From Clostridia bacterium (GTDB taxonomy: Bacteria; Bacillota; Clostridia; Oscillospirales; CAG-272): DNA of 64,000 bases. The stretch covers positions 58,752-122,751 of the forward strand of contig JAFRQK010000051.1 in the NCBI GenBank assembly GCA_017428635.1, given 5' to 3'. Position numbers and translations under genes: made by a program. The notes under the pieces were generated by a model. That model was given only the letters and a program-made list of their open reading frames with translations, searched no databases and had not been told where the DNA came from. Every line of letters begins with the position of its first letter. The stretch's first letter is position 1. Below, one piece after another: positions 27,199 through 35,956 of this stretch.

Positions 27199-29340
27199 TT
27201 ACCGTGCAAGAGTGAAAGTGAGTTTACCCGTCGTGACGTCCGCGCCGGTCAGACGGACTTTTATCGCGTCGCCGAGGCGGTATCTCTCGTCTCCCGAGAC
27301 GAATTCGGCGCCGTTTTTCGCCGCTTCCGCTCCCTCGGGGAATTCCGTTATGGGAACGAGTCCCTCCGCGGTGTTCGGAAGGCGGACGAACAGCCCGAAC
27401 GGCGTCGCTGAACTGACGGCGGCGTCGAACTCTTCTCCCACTCTCCCTCTCATGTATTCTGCGATGAAGAGCGCCTCGATCTGCCGCTCCGCGGCGACTG
27501 CGCGCATTTCGCGATCGGTACTTACGGCCGCGGCGTCGGTCGACTTTTTCGTTCTTTTTGCCGCCGCTCCGACGGACGACGCGCAGGTCTCAAGCGTCCC
27601 TCCCGCAGCGTACGCGGCGGAGGAGAGTTCTCTGTGTATGAAGAGATCGGGGTATCTTCTAATCGGCGAGGTGAAATGACAGTACAGATCCGCGCCTATA
27701 CCGAAATGGCGGCCCGGAGAGGGTGAATATTTCGCCTTCATCATCGACCTCAGAACGATCCCGGAGACGGTGTCGAAGACGTTTTGCCCCATCCCCTCGG
27801 CGTCTTTCAGGATCTCCGCGATCGGTCCGTACGAGGCGCGGGCGGGGACTCTGTCGACCCCGTGCGGGTCGACGCCGATGACGGCGAGAGCTTCCGCGAG
27901 ATCGCCGAGTTTTTCCGCCGACGGCTCTTCGTGGATACGGTAAACGAACGGCAATCCGTTATCCGTTCCGATCGACGCCGCCGCTATGTTCGCCTCGAGC
28001 ATAAATTGCTCGATGATCCGCTCTGTTTTCCCTCGCTCGATCCGTACGACGTCCGAAGGCGCGCCGTCATCGCCGAGCACTATCGCCGCCTCGTCCTCCG
28101 CGAGTTCCACGGCGCCGCACGCCGTCCTTTTCTTCTTCAGAAGACAGGCGAGTTCCCACATCAGGGAGAGTTGATCCGCCACGGCGGAGTATTTTTCGTA
28201 AAACGGCGAATCCTTTCCCGACTCGAGCACGTCGTTCGCCTCGGAGTAAACGCCTCGCAGCGTCGATTTTATGAGCGACGGGAAAAGAGAAGCCTTTACC
28301 CTCTCGCCCTTTTCGTTGAGCGTTACGACGACTGAGAGCGTATAACGCTCCTCGCCTCCGGAGAGCGAACAGCACCCGTTCGACAGAACGACGGGCAGCA
28401 TCGGAACGACTTTATCGGTGAAATAGACCGAAGTGCCCCTGTCCCTCGCGTCGCGGTCGAGCGCTCCGCCCTCTCTGACGTAATGGGAGACGTCCGCTAT
28501 ATGGACGCCGAGTTCGTACCCTCCGTCCGTCCGTTTCAGCGAGACGGCGTCGTCGAGATCTTTCGCCCCCGCGCCGTCAAGCGTGAAAATGAGCTCTTCC
28601 CTCAGATCGACTCTTCCGTCCGGTACGACCGCCTCGCGCGCGGCCTCTTCGGCTTCGGCCTCCGCGTCGCGCGAAAAAACGGTCGGAATGCCGGAGGCGT
28701 CGAGCACCGCGTCGTAATTCGCGTGCATCTCCTCCGCCTTGCCGTAATTCTTCGTAACGACGCACGGAAGCGGCGCTTCCCTTTTCAACGTCAGCGGATC
28801 GTATTCGTCAGCGCGTCGCGACGGTCTTTCAAAAAACTCTTTCCCGACGGGGACGGCGAGGACGAGGTCTCCCGCATCGAACGGCACGCCGCCTTCGGCG
28901 CGGAAAGTGACCCTCAGTTTCGCGTTTTTCGGTCTGATATAAAAGCGCGCGCCGACCGGTACGACCGTCCCGGCGACCGATCCGTTCACACGTTCGTCGA
29001 TCGATACGATCTCGCCCTCGGTCCTGCCCGCCTCCGAGCGGCGGATCGCCACGGCGACGCGGTCGCCCGTCATTGCGCCCGCCGTCGAATCCGGCGGGAT
29101 AAACACGTCGACTGACCCGAGACCGGGGGCTCCGTTTTCCGGCGTGTCGACGCGGCAGAAGCCGTATCCGTCTCCGCTGTAGTCGAAAACTCCGTGAACG
29201 GTCGGCAGATCCTTCGCTCTTTTTCTTTGGACCTTGGGCTTTCTGCGATCGAAGGTCAACGCTCTCGCGGAACTCCGGGCCGTTCTTTTTTTCGCGCCTC
29301 TGTTCCCGTATTTTTCTTTTTTCCCTCTTTTTCTTTTCAT
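27199..29340 (-). CDS. rnr: ribonuclease R
   Basis: Processive 3'-5' exoribonuclease able to degrade structured RNA. About 713 residues: a very basic N-terminal tail (about 1-45, Lys/Arg-rich), cold-shock-like domains (about 50-200), the RNB catalytic domain with DGAGAKDLDDAVSL near 265 (metal-binding Asp residues), FCRVDTPENG, HFTSPIRRYPDLFIHR, and an S1 domain at the C terminus (FDAAVSSATPFGLFVRL). The ATG at 29340 has GAGGG 5 nt upstream. It follows secG, as in many Bacillota; smpB is not adjacent. Confidence 0.95.
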   Translation of the reverse strand: MKRKRGKKEKYGNRGAKKRTARSSARALTFDRRKPKVQRKRAKDLPTVHGVFDYSGDGYGFCRVDTPENGAPGLGSVDVFIPPDSTAGAMTGDRVAVAIRRSEAGRTEGEIVSIDERVNGSVAGTVVPVGARFYIRPKNAKLRVTFRAEGGVPFDAGDLVLAVPVGKEFFERPSRRADEYDPLTLKREAPLPCVVTKNYGKAEEMHANYDAVLDASGIPTVFSRDAEAEAEEAAREAVVPDGRVDLREELIFTLDGAGAKDLDDAVSLKRTDGGYELGVHIADVSHYVREGGALDRDARDRGTSVYFTDKVVPMLPVVLSNGCCSLSGGEERYTLSVVVTLNEKGERVKASLFPSLIKSTLRGVYSEANDVLESGKDSPFYEKYSAVADQLSLMWELACLLKKKRTACGAVELAEDEAAIVLGDDGAPSDVVRIERGKTERIIEQFMLEANIAAASIGTDNGLPFVYRIHEEPSAEKLGDLAEALAVIGVDPHGVDRVPARASYGPIAEILKDAEGMGQNVFDTVSGIVLRSMMKAKYSPSPGRHFGIGADLYCHFTSPIRRYPDLFIHRELSSAAYAAGGTLETCASSVGAAAKRTKKSTDAAAVSTDREMRAVAAERQIEALFIAEYMRGRVGEEFDAAVSSATPFGLFVRLPNTAEGLVPITEFPEGAEAAKNGAEFVSGDERYRLGDAIKVRLTGADVTTGKLTFTLAR

Positions 29341-29361
29341 GTTTTTCCCTCGCAAAGATAA

Positions 29362-29395
29362 AGGGCAACCGCCGTCATGTGACCGCGGGTGCCCT
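29362..29395 (-). terminator. possible attenuating hairpin between secG and rnr
   Basis: Minus-strand stem AGGGCA / TGCCCT extended by partly paired GC bases, then TTTATC just before the rnr ribosome site. The T run is short, so read-through is likely. Confidence 0.3.
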
Positions 29396-29430
29396 CACCG
29401 TAAATACGTATTATTTCAGTCGGATCCTTT

Positions 29431-29841
29431 TCAGTTACCGGTCTCAGTCCCGGCTTCCGTCGCCGCTTCGGTTTCAGGTTCCGTCTCGGGTTCGCTCTCT
29501 TCCGCTTCTCCGGCGGACTCGGTATTGAGCGAGGTGTCAGCGGAAGTATCGACCGCCTCAACGGTGGAAGGTTCGGTATCCGCAGTCGTCTGAGTGTTCG
29601 CTTTGCCCTGACCGAGATACATCACGAGAACGAGGATGACGAAAACGACGGCGACTACCGACGTGAGAACGGAGAGTTTCTTATCGAGCGTGGTCGATTT
29701 CGACTTGCCGAAAAACGACTCGGACGCGCCGGCGATCGTTCCGGACAGGTTGTGATCCTTCCCGTGCTGCATAAGAACGGCGATGATCAGAAACAGCGCC
29801 GCTACGATGAGTATAATACCGATAACAAGTTCAAATCCCAT
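29431..29841 (-). CDS. secG: protein translocase subunit SecG with a Thr/Glu-rich C-terminal extension
   Basis: Accessory subunit of the SecYEG channel. 136 residues from the ATG at 29841 (GGAGG upstream). The core is typical: helix 1 (about 3-24), the loop QHGKDHNLSGTIAGASESFFGKSK (two parts), and helix 2 (about 55-76). SecG normally ends near residue 75-80; here about 58 extra residues follow, dominated by Thr, Glu, Ser and Ala with no basic residues. By usual SecG topology this tail would face outward. Confidence 0.9.
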   Translation of the reverse strand: MGFELVIGIILIVAALFLIIAVLMQHGKDHNLSGTIAGASESFFGKSKSTTLDKKLSVLTSVVAVVFVILVLVMYLGQGKANTQTTADTEPSTVEAVDTSADTSLNTESAGEAEESEPETEPETEAATEAGTETGN

Positions 29842-29916
29842 GGGTGAAGTGCCTCCGAATATATTTGTATGATTCAATACGTTTTATTCCGGGTCCCTAA
29901 AAAACCCGTAAGTAGG

Positions 29917-29945
29917 ATTATACCATAAAGGAAATTGCTTTGCAA
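29917..29945 (-). promoter_or_regulatory. promoter for secG-rnr
   Basis: Minus strand TTGCAA (29945-29940), 17-nt spacer, TATAAT (29922-29917) with TGG just upstream of the -10. Confidence 0.8.
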
Positions 29946-29982
29946 GAGAAATTTCAAATAATTTCCGAAATTGCTTCAATAA

Positions 29983-31644
29983 TCAATTAAACTCGGGAAA
30001 CGTGATCCCCGACGACCAGGTGACGGAAGGATCCACGAAACATCCGTTGACCGACAGAGCAAGGTGAACTCCGCCGTATTCCATGTCGGTAAGGCCGGTC
30101 GACCCGGCGTGTCCTACCGTGGCTCCTTTTTCGACGCCATCGCCCTCAGCGACGGATATATCGCTGAGATTCCAGTACCACGTCTCGACGCCGTACCCGT
30201 GAGATATCACGACGACCTTGCCGGTAAACGCGGTCTCGCCGGCATATGCGACGGCGCCGCTGTTGAGCGCGGATACGTCCGCCGTCCAGCCGTACTGTAT
30301 GTCGATACCGTTATTCTCAAAACTGTTTGCTGCAAAATCGCCGGTCGGATTGACAAGGACGAGACTTCCGAAACTGCGTATCACCCAGCTCGTATAACTC
30401 TCGCCGCCGGAGAGGAAATTCCCTTCAAACTTTTTCCCGGCGATATTGAACTCCGCAAGCCTCCCCACAAGGTCTTCGAACTCCGTTTTCGCGGCGTCGG
30501 ACAGGCACTCGGCCTCTTTCTCCGCCGTAACGTTCATAGCCGATTTGGGACGGTCCACGTTCGTAACGTTGACGAGAAGCGTCTGATCAAAGCCGGAAGC
30601 GGTGAACGTGAAGCGGTATGCGCCGTCCGGGATCACGGGCACCGGAACGACCGCGCGTACCAGATCGCCGTCCTGATAGAACGTCGGGGCGAATTTCTCG
30701 GGCCAGGTAAAATCGATATCCGAATCGACGGACATGGTGACCGACGCGGGATCCGATACGTTTTTGCCGGTAACGGTGAGAAAGCCTCCGCCTACTACCG
30801 TGTCCGCGGAAAGACGGAACGCGGGAGCGGGGGACAGCTGCGCTCCGAACGAATAGAGCGCTTCTCCCGAATAATTACGGCTCTCGTCCTCGTACCATTT
30901 GGAAGTCACTTCAACGTAGACCGTCTTTTCCGTATCGACGGCGAAAGAGCCGACGTTCGATTTCTGGTCGTCAAAGATCACTTCGCCGTTCGAGTCGGTG
31001 ACTTTGATCCCGAAATAATCGGGCTCCGTTTCATAGGTAAGGGAAAAAATCACGTTTTCGGTGAAGTTCTGCTCCGCAGTTGAGACGACGTCCGTGACGT
31101 CGGATACTATCGCGTCGCCGCGGAAATTCCTGTAAGTCCACGACGCCTCGGACGGGGCGACCTTATATTCACCGGACAGCATCAGCGTCGGCAGAGACGA
31201 GTTTTCGTAATAACAGCGCGAGAGGTCGGAAGAAAGGAACTCCGCCGCGTCGTCCGGTCCGAGCTGATAACTCTTTCCGTCCGGTCCGAACAGATAGCAG
31301 AGATTCGGATCCATGGAGAAATAATACCTGTACTCCTCGCTCTTGACGTTCGTCGATATCGTCACGAGATACGCTTTTTCCTGAAGGACGGTATCGGGGA
31401 CCGCGATGATCTCCGTCTTGTGCGCGTTAAGGCGGAAGAACATGGCGGTGACTTCATCCGTGCGCTGCTCCGACTCTTCTCTGTCGTACGTCGTGACGAC
31501 GCCGTCCGTGTCCTCGATGACGACTCTCGTCACGTCCTTCTCCCCGGCGGGGGCGTATTTGACGTGCGTGTAATTGGCGATCGCGATCACAGTCGGGATC
31601 ACGAGGATCACTGCGCACAGCAGGATTATCGCGGTTTTTTTCAT
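29983..31644 (-). CDS. membrane-anchored M23/LytM-domain protein lacking key zinc-site residues
   Basis: 553 residues. An N-terminal signal anchor (about 4-24), a large beta-rich extracellular region (about 60-400), then an M23 domain (about 420-545). The fold motifs are recognisable: GIDIQYG, VVVISHGYGVETWYWNLSD, GDGVEKGATVGHAGSTG, GGVHLALSVNG. Against the family pattern, the first zinc His is Asn (N444, with D448 kept), the catalytic His after strand 3 is Asn (N492), and the second His of H-x-H is Ala (A529). I infer a non-catalytic LytM module, perhaps a regulator or peptidoglycan binder. It has its own promoter. Confidence 0.85.
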   Translation of the reverse strand: MKKTAIILLCAVILVIPTVIAIANYTHVKYAPAGEKDVTRVVIEDTDGVVTTYDREESEQRTDEVTAMFFRLNAHKTEIIAVPDTVLQEKAYLVTISTNVKSEEYRYYFSMDPNLCYLFGPDGKSYQLGPDDAAEFLSSDLSRCYYENSSLPTLMLSGEYKVAPSEASWTYRNFRGDAIVSDVTDVVSTAEQNFTENVIFSLTYETEPDYFGIKVTDSNGEVIFDDQKSNVGSFAVDTEKTVYVEVTSKWYEDESRNYSGEALYSFGAQLSPAPAFRLSADTVVGGGFLTVTGKNVSDPASVTMSVDSDIDFTWPEKFAPTFYQDGDLVRAVVPVPVIPDGAYRFTFTASGFDQTLLVNVTNVDRPKSAMNVTAEKEAECLSDAAKTEFEDLVGRLAEFNIAGKKFEGNFLSGGESYTSWVIRSFGSLVLVNPTGDFAANSFENNGIDIQYGWTADVSALNSGAVAYAGETAFTGKVVVISHGYGVETWYWNLSDISVAEGDGVEKGATVGHAGSTGLTDMEYGGVHLALSVNGCFVDPSVTWSSGITFPEFN

Positions 31645-31737
31645 ACCGGTCTCCCATCCGCCGCAGAGCGGCTTAAGTCCCGGCAGTCCGCTTTGGCCCG
31701 CCGGACGGAATATGTCAAAAAAAGATCATACATAACT

Positions 31738-31765
31738 ATTATACATATTTTTCGGGAAAAAGCAA
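31738..31765 (-). promoter_or_regulatory. probable promoter for the M23-like gene
   Basis: Minus strand TTGCTT (31765-31760), 16-nt spacer, TATAAT (31743-31738) preceded by TG. Confidence 0.65.
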
Positions 31766-31780
31766 GAGCGGCGGCGCCGG

Positions 31781-34042
31781 TCACCCTCCCCGCGCCTCTT
31801 TCAGCATTGAGATCACCGCGTCGATATCCGACTTGGCGAGGTTTCTGAAATTGCGCGACGCGTTTTTCACCGTTTCCACGATCCCGTCGTAATTTTCCAT
31901 TATCTCGTCGATCGCCCCCGAAATATCGTCGCACGTGACGCTCGGCACGCGGAACAGATACTTTTGCTCCGCGCGTTTCATTATCGAGTCGATCTTCGGG
32001 TCGAGCGAAAGGCCGATCAGCGGTACGAGCGCGTCGATCGCGTAGATCAGCATATGGAGCCTCATACCGATAACGAACTTCGCGCCGTCGTTCAGTATCC
32101 CGAGAAGTTCCGCGCCGTCCGCGGGAACGGCGACGACGCTGTCGACCCCGTATTCCTCTTTCATGATCTTCGCGGTTATCTTCGAAACTTCAAGATCAAG
32201 TCCCGGCTGCATAACGATGAAAACGGGCAGAAGCGAATACTTTTCAGCCGCCGCCGCGCAAGCCGAGGCGACCGCGCGGGTAAGTTCCTCTTCGTTGTAT
32301 TCCTTTTTCTGAGTTCCCTCGAAACGTCTGACCGACACCGCGAAATACGGGGCGCCGCGCGGTATGCCGAAACGGCGAAGAACGCTTCTCAAACGCTCTT
32401 CGGAACAGGGAGCAAGCATGAACGCGGGGTCCGCCGTGCAGCGGACGTTTTCGGTATCAACGCCGATCGAAGCAAGTTCCGCGCGAGACTCCTCGTCGCG
32501 GACTGTCACCGCGTCGGCGCGGCTGACCGTCTTCGCGGTAAGCCGTTTGTTCCTCTCGGAGAAGATCACTCCGACGCCGTTTGCGAGAATATACGTTTTC
32601 ATCCCCATACGGCGGGCGAGATTGACGATAAAGGCGTAATAGACGAGACTCCTTTTGCTCGTGCTGTCCTGAAACAGACTTCCGCCTCCGGATATAAGGA
32701 GTTTCCCTTTTTTCATCGCCCGCATCACTGCGGGAACGTTGAGCCTCTTGACACAGCGAACGCCGAACCGCCTTCTGTCCCGCCGCGGATTATTGGTGAG
32801 GACCGATATTTTGATATCGGGATCCTCCGCGGCGAGCGAGGTCACGACCGTCTCAAGGATCGAGTCGTCGCCCATATTCCCGAATCCGTAGTATCCGCTC
32901 ATGAGAACGTCGGCAGGACCGCGGAAGGGCTTCGGATCGCGGACGACCCTTTCGTAAACTTCAAGGCAATCGTCCGCCATTCGCTTGACGCCGTAGTATT
33001 TGTTTATGGTCTCGTTTCCGAAATTCCTGTATTTTTCAAGTTCGCCGTCGCTCATGCGAAGCAGACGAACGACGTCTGATTCGATCTTCTCCTCCGTCGC
33101 GTCCCCTTTTTCACGGCAGCAGAAATTCGTATCGAGCGCGTCTTCGAGTTTATCCGCGTCGAATATCCCGAGGTAGCCCTGGCTACCCGCGAGAACGACC
33201 GGAACGCCCGAAGCCATCGCCTCCATCGCGGAGCGCGAGACTCCGACGAAAACGTCCGCCGCCGCCATGAATTTCGGAACGTCGGTGCGCGGTCCGGTCA
33301 TCGTGACGAGCTCGCGCCCGGCGCGCCGGTTGACCTCCGCAGCTCTTTTTTTCAACTCATCGAAAGCGGTCCCTCCGCCGACTATGACGATCTTCGCGTC
33401 CGGGACCGCCTCGGCGATCCTCTCGGCGCGCGCGACGAGCATAAAAGCGACGTGAGCCGTCTCTTTATCGATACGCCCGAGATACAGAACGCGCTTTTTC
33501 CCGCGCCCCATGATATCCTCGACGTCGCCCGTGTCGGTGTCGCGCGAGAATTTACCCGTGTCGATACCGTTTATCGTAACGGTTATTCTGTTTTCGGGGA
33601 TCTTGTAGTATTTGATCAGATAATCTCTTATATCGTCGCTGACCGCGAGGGAATACTCTCCCCAGCGGGAGAGGATGCGCCACAAAAGCGAGTGCTTGAA
33701 CACGCCGTGCGTCGTTGAGACGAATCTGAACCCCATCTTCTTGTGGAGGATCGCGCAGAGAAACGCCGGTATCCTCGCGTGGGCGTGGACGACGTCGTAT
33801 TTCTCCTCCTCGATCAGCTTTCCGAGGCCCCGGTACGCGCGGTATGCGGAATGGATCATCTTCGTATTGAGAGGAAGTTCGACGTGACGCGCTCCGCACG
33901 CGACGAGTTCCTCCACGTACGCGCCTCCGTTACTTGCAACGGTCACGTCGTGCCCGCGCGCGCAAAGCTCGCGCGACAACTCGAGGATATGGGTCTCGGC
34001 GCCGCCGATATCCATCGCCATCGTCGTCATCAGTATCTTCAT
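31781..34042 (-). CDS. csaB: fused GT4 glycosyltransferase and CsaB-type polysaccharide pyruvyl transferase
   Basis: About 753 residues in two domains. Residues 1-370: GT-B glycosyltransferase of family 4 (MDIGGAETHILELSRELC, VVHAHARIPA, GIDTGKF, VLYLGRID, SRSAMEAMASGVPVVLAG). Residues 380-750: pyruvyl transferase (GYYGFGNMGDDSILET, LLISGGGSLFQDSTSKRS, FVIGMRLHMLIYA). CsaB adds pyruvate ketals to a secondary wall polymer that SLH domains bind, which fits the SLH protein at 60020-62092. The ATG at 34042 follows AAAGGAAG. Last gene of a five-gene minus-strand operon. Confidence 0.9.
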   Translation of the reverse strand: MKILMTTMAMDIGGAETHILELSRELCARGHDVTVASNGGAYVEELVACGARHVELPLNTKMIHSAYRAYRGLGKLIEEEKYDVVHAHARIPAFLCAILHKKMGFRFVSTTHGVFKHSLLWRILSRWGEYSLAVSDDIRDYLIKYYKIPENRITVTINGIDTGKFSRDTDTGDVEDIMGRGKKRVLYLGRIDKETAHVAFMLVARAERIAEAVPDAKIVIVGGGTAFDELKKRAAEVNRRAGRELVTMTGPRTDVPKFMAAADVFVGVSRSAMEAMASGVPVVLAGSQGYLGIFDADKLEDALDTNFCCREKGDATEEKIESDVVRLLRMSDGELEKYRNFGNETINKYYGVKRMADDCLEVYERVVRDPKPFRGPADVLMSGYYGFGNMGDDSILETVVTSLAAEDPDIKISVLTNNPRRDRRRFGVRCVKRLNVPAVMRAMKKGKLLISGGGSLFQDSTSKRSLVYYAFIVNLARRMGMKTYILANGVGVIFSERNKRLTAKTVSRADAVTVRDEESRAELASIGVDTENVRCTADPAFMLAPCSEERLRSVLRRFGIPRGAPYFAVSVRRFEGTQKKEYNEEELTRAVASACAAAAEKYSLLPVFIVMQPGLDLEVSKITAKIMKEEYGVDSVVAVPADGAELLGILNDGAKFVIGMRLHMLIYAIDALVPLIGLSLDPKIDSIMKRAEQKYLFRVPSVTCDDISGAIDEIMENYDGIVETVKNASRNFRNLAKSDIDAVISMLKEARGG

Positions 34043-34072
34043 TTTCGCACTTCCTTTCAAAGAGGATCCGTC

Positions 34073-35956
34073 TTATTTGCGCCTTTTCCCGCCGCCCTGC
34101 TTTTTCGGGCGCGGTCCTCGGCCCCCGTGCGGTACGGGTTTCTTTTTACCGTTCAGAAGTTCGCTCAGCCGCGCTTTTCCGTTTTCGGAACAGTAATTCG
34201 CGGCCTCTCTGACCTTAGCGGCGTTTTCCGGTCTGTTCCACTGCAGCAGCGCCCTCTGGACGTTCTTTTCGCGCCGGTCAGCCGACACGTGTATCTTCCT
34301 GCCGGTAAGCGGGTCTACCTCCGTGTAAAACATCACGGTCGACACCGTTCCGGGGGTGGGATAAAAATCCTGAACCTGATCGGGATCGAGCCCGCGCTCT
34401 TTCATGTAAAGGGCGAGGGAGACCGCGTCGTCCATCGTGCTTCCCGGATGGCTCGACATCAGATATGGTACGAGGTATTGCTCTTTTCCCGCTTTTTTCG
34501 AGATCGAGTAAAACGCCTCGGAAAACGCGTCGTACGCGTCGATCTTCGGTTTGCCCATGGCGGCGAGCACCCGGTTGCTGCAATGTTCGGGCGCGACGCG
34601 GAGCTGACCGGAGACGTGATCCCTCACGAGCTTTTCGATGAACGCCCCGCTCTTTTCGCACATTGCGTAGTCGTAACGCACTCCGGACCGGACGAACACT
34701 TTTTTGACGCCCGGCACTTTTTCGGCGAGAGCGAGCAGTTCGGTGTACTCCGAATGATCCGCGTCGAGATTCGGACACGGCGTCGGCGTAAGACACCGTC
34801 TGCCGCGGCACATGCCATCCGTCAGCTGTTTTTTACACGACGGATGCCTGAAATTGGCGGTCGGACCGCCTATATCGTGGATATAACCCTTGAAATCGGG
34901 ACGCGAGGCGAGTTTTTCGACCTCGGAGATCACCGAGGGAATACTTCTGGACGTGACGACGCGGCCCTGATGGTACGCGATCGCGCAGAACGAGCATGCG
35001 CCGAAACAACCTCTGTTGTGAGTGACGGAAAACCGCACCTCCTCGATCGCCGGAACGCCGCCCTCCGCGTCGTACGACGGATGAGCGTCTCCGACGTACG
35101 GCAGAGCGTAGACCTCGTCGAGTTCTTCCGTTTCAAGCGGGGGCTGAGGCGGATTTACGACGAGCATCCTGTCGCCGTAATACTCGACCACCGCTTTTCC
35201 CGTGATATGATCGTTGTTTTCGTACTGGACTTTGAACGCGCGGGCATACGCCTCTTTGTCGGAAGACAGTTTTTCGAAAGTCTCTCCGACCGGATCTCCC
35301 GCGGGGGAATACCCCTCCGCCGGCTCGTAAAAGATCCTGTCGCCGCGGCGGCACACGTACGCCGTCCCGCGGACGTCGCGGATCTTGCCGACCGGAACGC
35401 CGCGGTCGAGAAGCTCGGCAAGACGGACGACGGATCGCTCTCCCATCCCGTACATCAGAATATCCGCGCGGGAATCGAGAAGGATACCGCGTCTGACCTT
35501 GCCGCTCCAATAGTCGAAATGGGCGCATCTTCTGAGCGACGCCTCGAGTCCTCCGATGAGGATCGGCACGTCCCCATACGCCTCTCTTATCCTGTTGCAG
35601 TAGACGATGACCGCTCTGTCCGGCCTTTTGCCGGGTTTGCCGCCGGGAGAATAGTAGTCCCTGTCGCGTCTGTGGCCGGTCACCGAAAAATGGGCGACCA
35701 TCGAATCGACGTTTCCCGATGAGACGAGAAAACCGAGGCGAGGTCTGCCGAACCGTTTAAAATCCTCGACGGACGTCCAGTCGGGCTGCGCGAGGACGGC
35801 GCAGAGAAATCCGTGCGCCTCGAGCACCCGCGTTATTATCGCCGCGCCGAACGAAGAGTGATCCACGTAAGCGTCGCCGCTGACGTAAACGAAATCCGGC
35901 GCGTCGTATCCTCTCTCTCTGACCTCTTCGAGGGTCGTCGGAAGAAAGCCGTTCAT
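34073..35956 (-). CDS. YgiQ-family radical SAM protein
   Basis: 627 residues, normal for the family. N-terminal UPF0313 domain (DFVYVSGDAYVDHSSFGAAI, SSGNVDSMVAHFS, PILIGGLEASLRR), then the radical SAM core with cluster cysteines in CFGACSFCAIAYHQGR (about 315). The C-terminal part has the family blocks QVQDFYPTPGTVSTVMFYTEVDPLTG in pieces and a Lys/Arg-rich tail. The reaction is unknown. It overlaps the cysteine desulfurase by 4 nt, and iron-sulfur demand may explain that partner. Confidence 0.93.
   Translation of the reverse strand: MNGFLPTTLEEVRERGYDAPDFVYVSGDAYVDHSSFGAAIITRVLEAHGFLCAVLAQPDWTSVEDFKRFGRPRLGFLVSSGNVDSMVAHFSVTGHRRDRDYYSPGGKPGKRPDRAVIVYCNRIREAYGDVPILIGGLEASLRRCAHFDYWSGKVRRGILLDSRADILMYGMGERSVVRLAELLDRGVPVGKIRDVRGTAYVCRRGDRIFYEPAEGYSPAGDPVGETFEKLSSDKEAYARAFKVQYENNDHITGKAVVEYYGDRMLVVNPPQPPLETEELDEVYALPYVGDAHPSYDAEGGVPAIEEVRFSVTHNRGCFGACSFCAIAYHQGRVVTSRSIPSVISEVEKLASRPDFKGYIHDIGGPTANFRHPSCKKQLTDGMCRGRRCLTPTPCPNLDADHSEYTELLALAEKVPGVKKVFVRSGVRYDYAMCEKSGAFIEKLVRDHVSGQLRVAPEHCSNRVLAAMGKPKIDAYDAFSEAFYSISKKAGKEQYLVPYLMSSHPGSTMDDAVSLALYMKERGLDPDQVQDFYPTPGTVSTVMFYTEVDPLTGRKIHVSADRREKNVQRALLQWNRPENAAKVREAANYCSENGKARLSELLNGKKKPVPHGGRGPRPKKQGGGKRRK

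Noticed and set aside
33743-35722. Plus-strand 659-codon frame opposite csaB and ygiQ
   Set aside because: Antisense to genes with clear motifs; no ribosome site.
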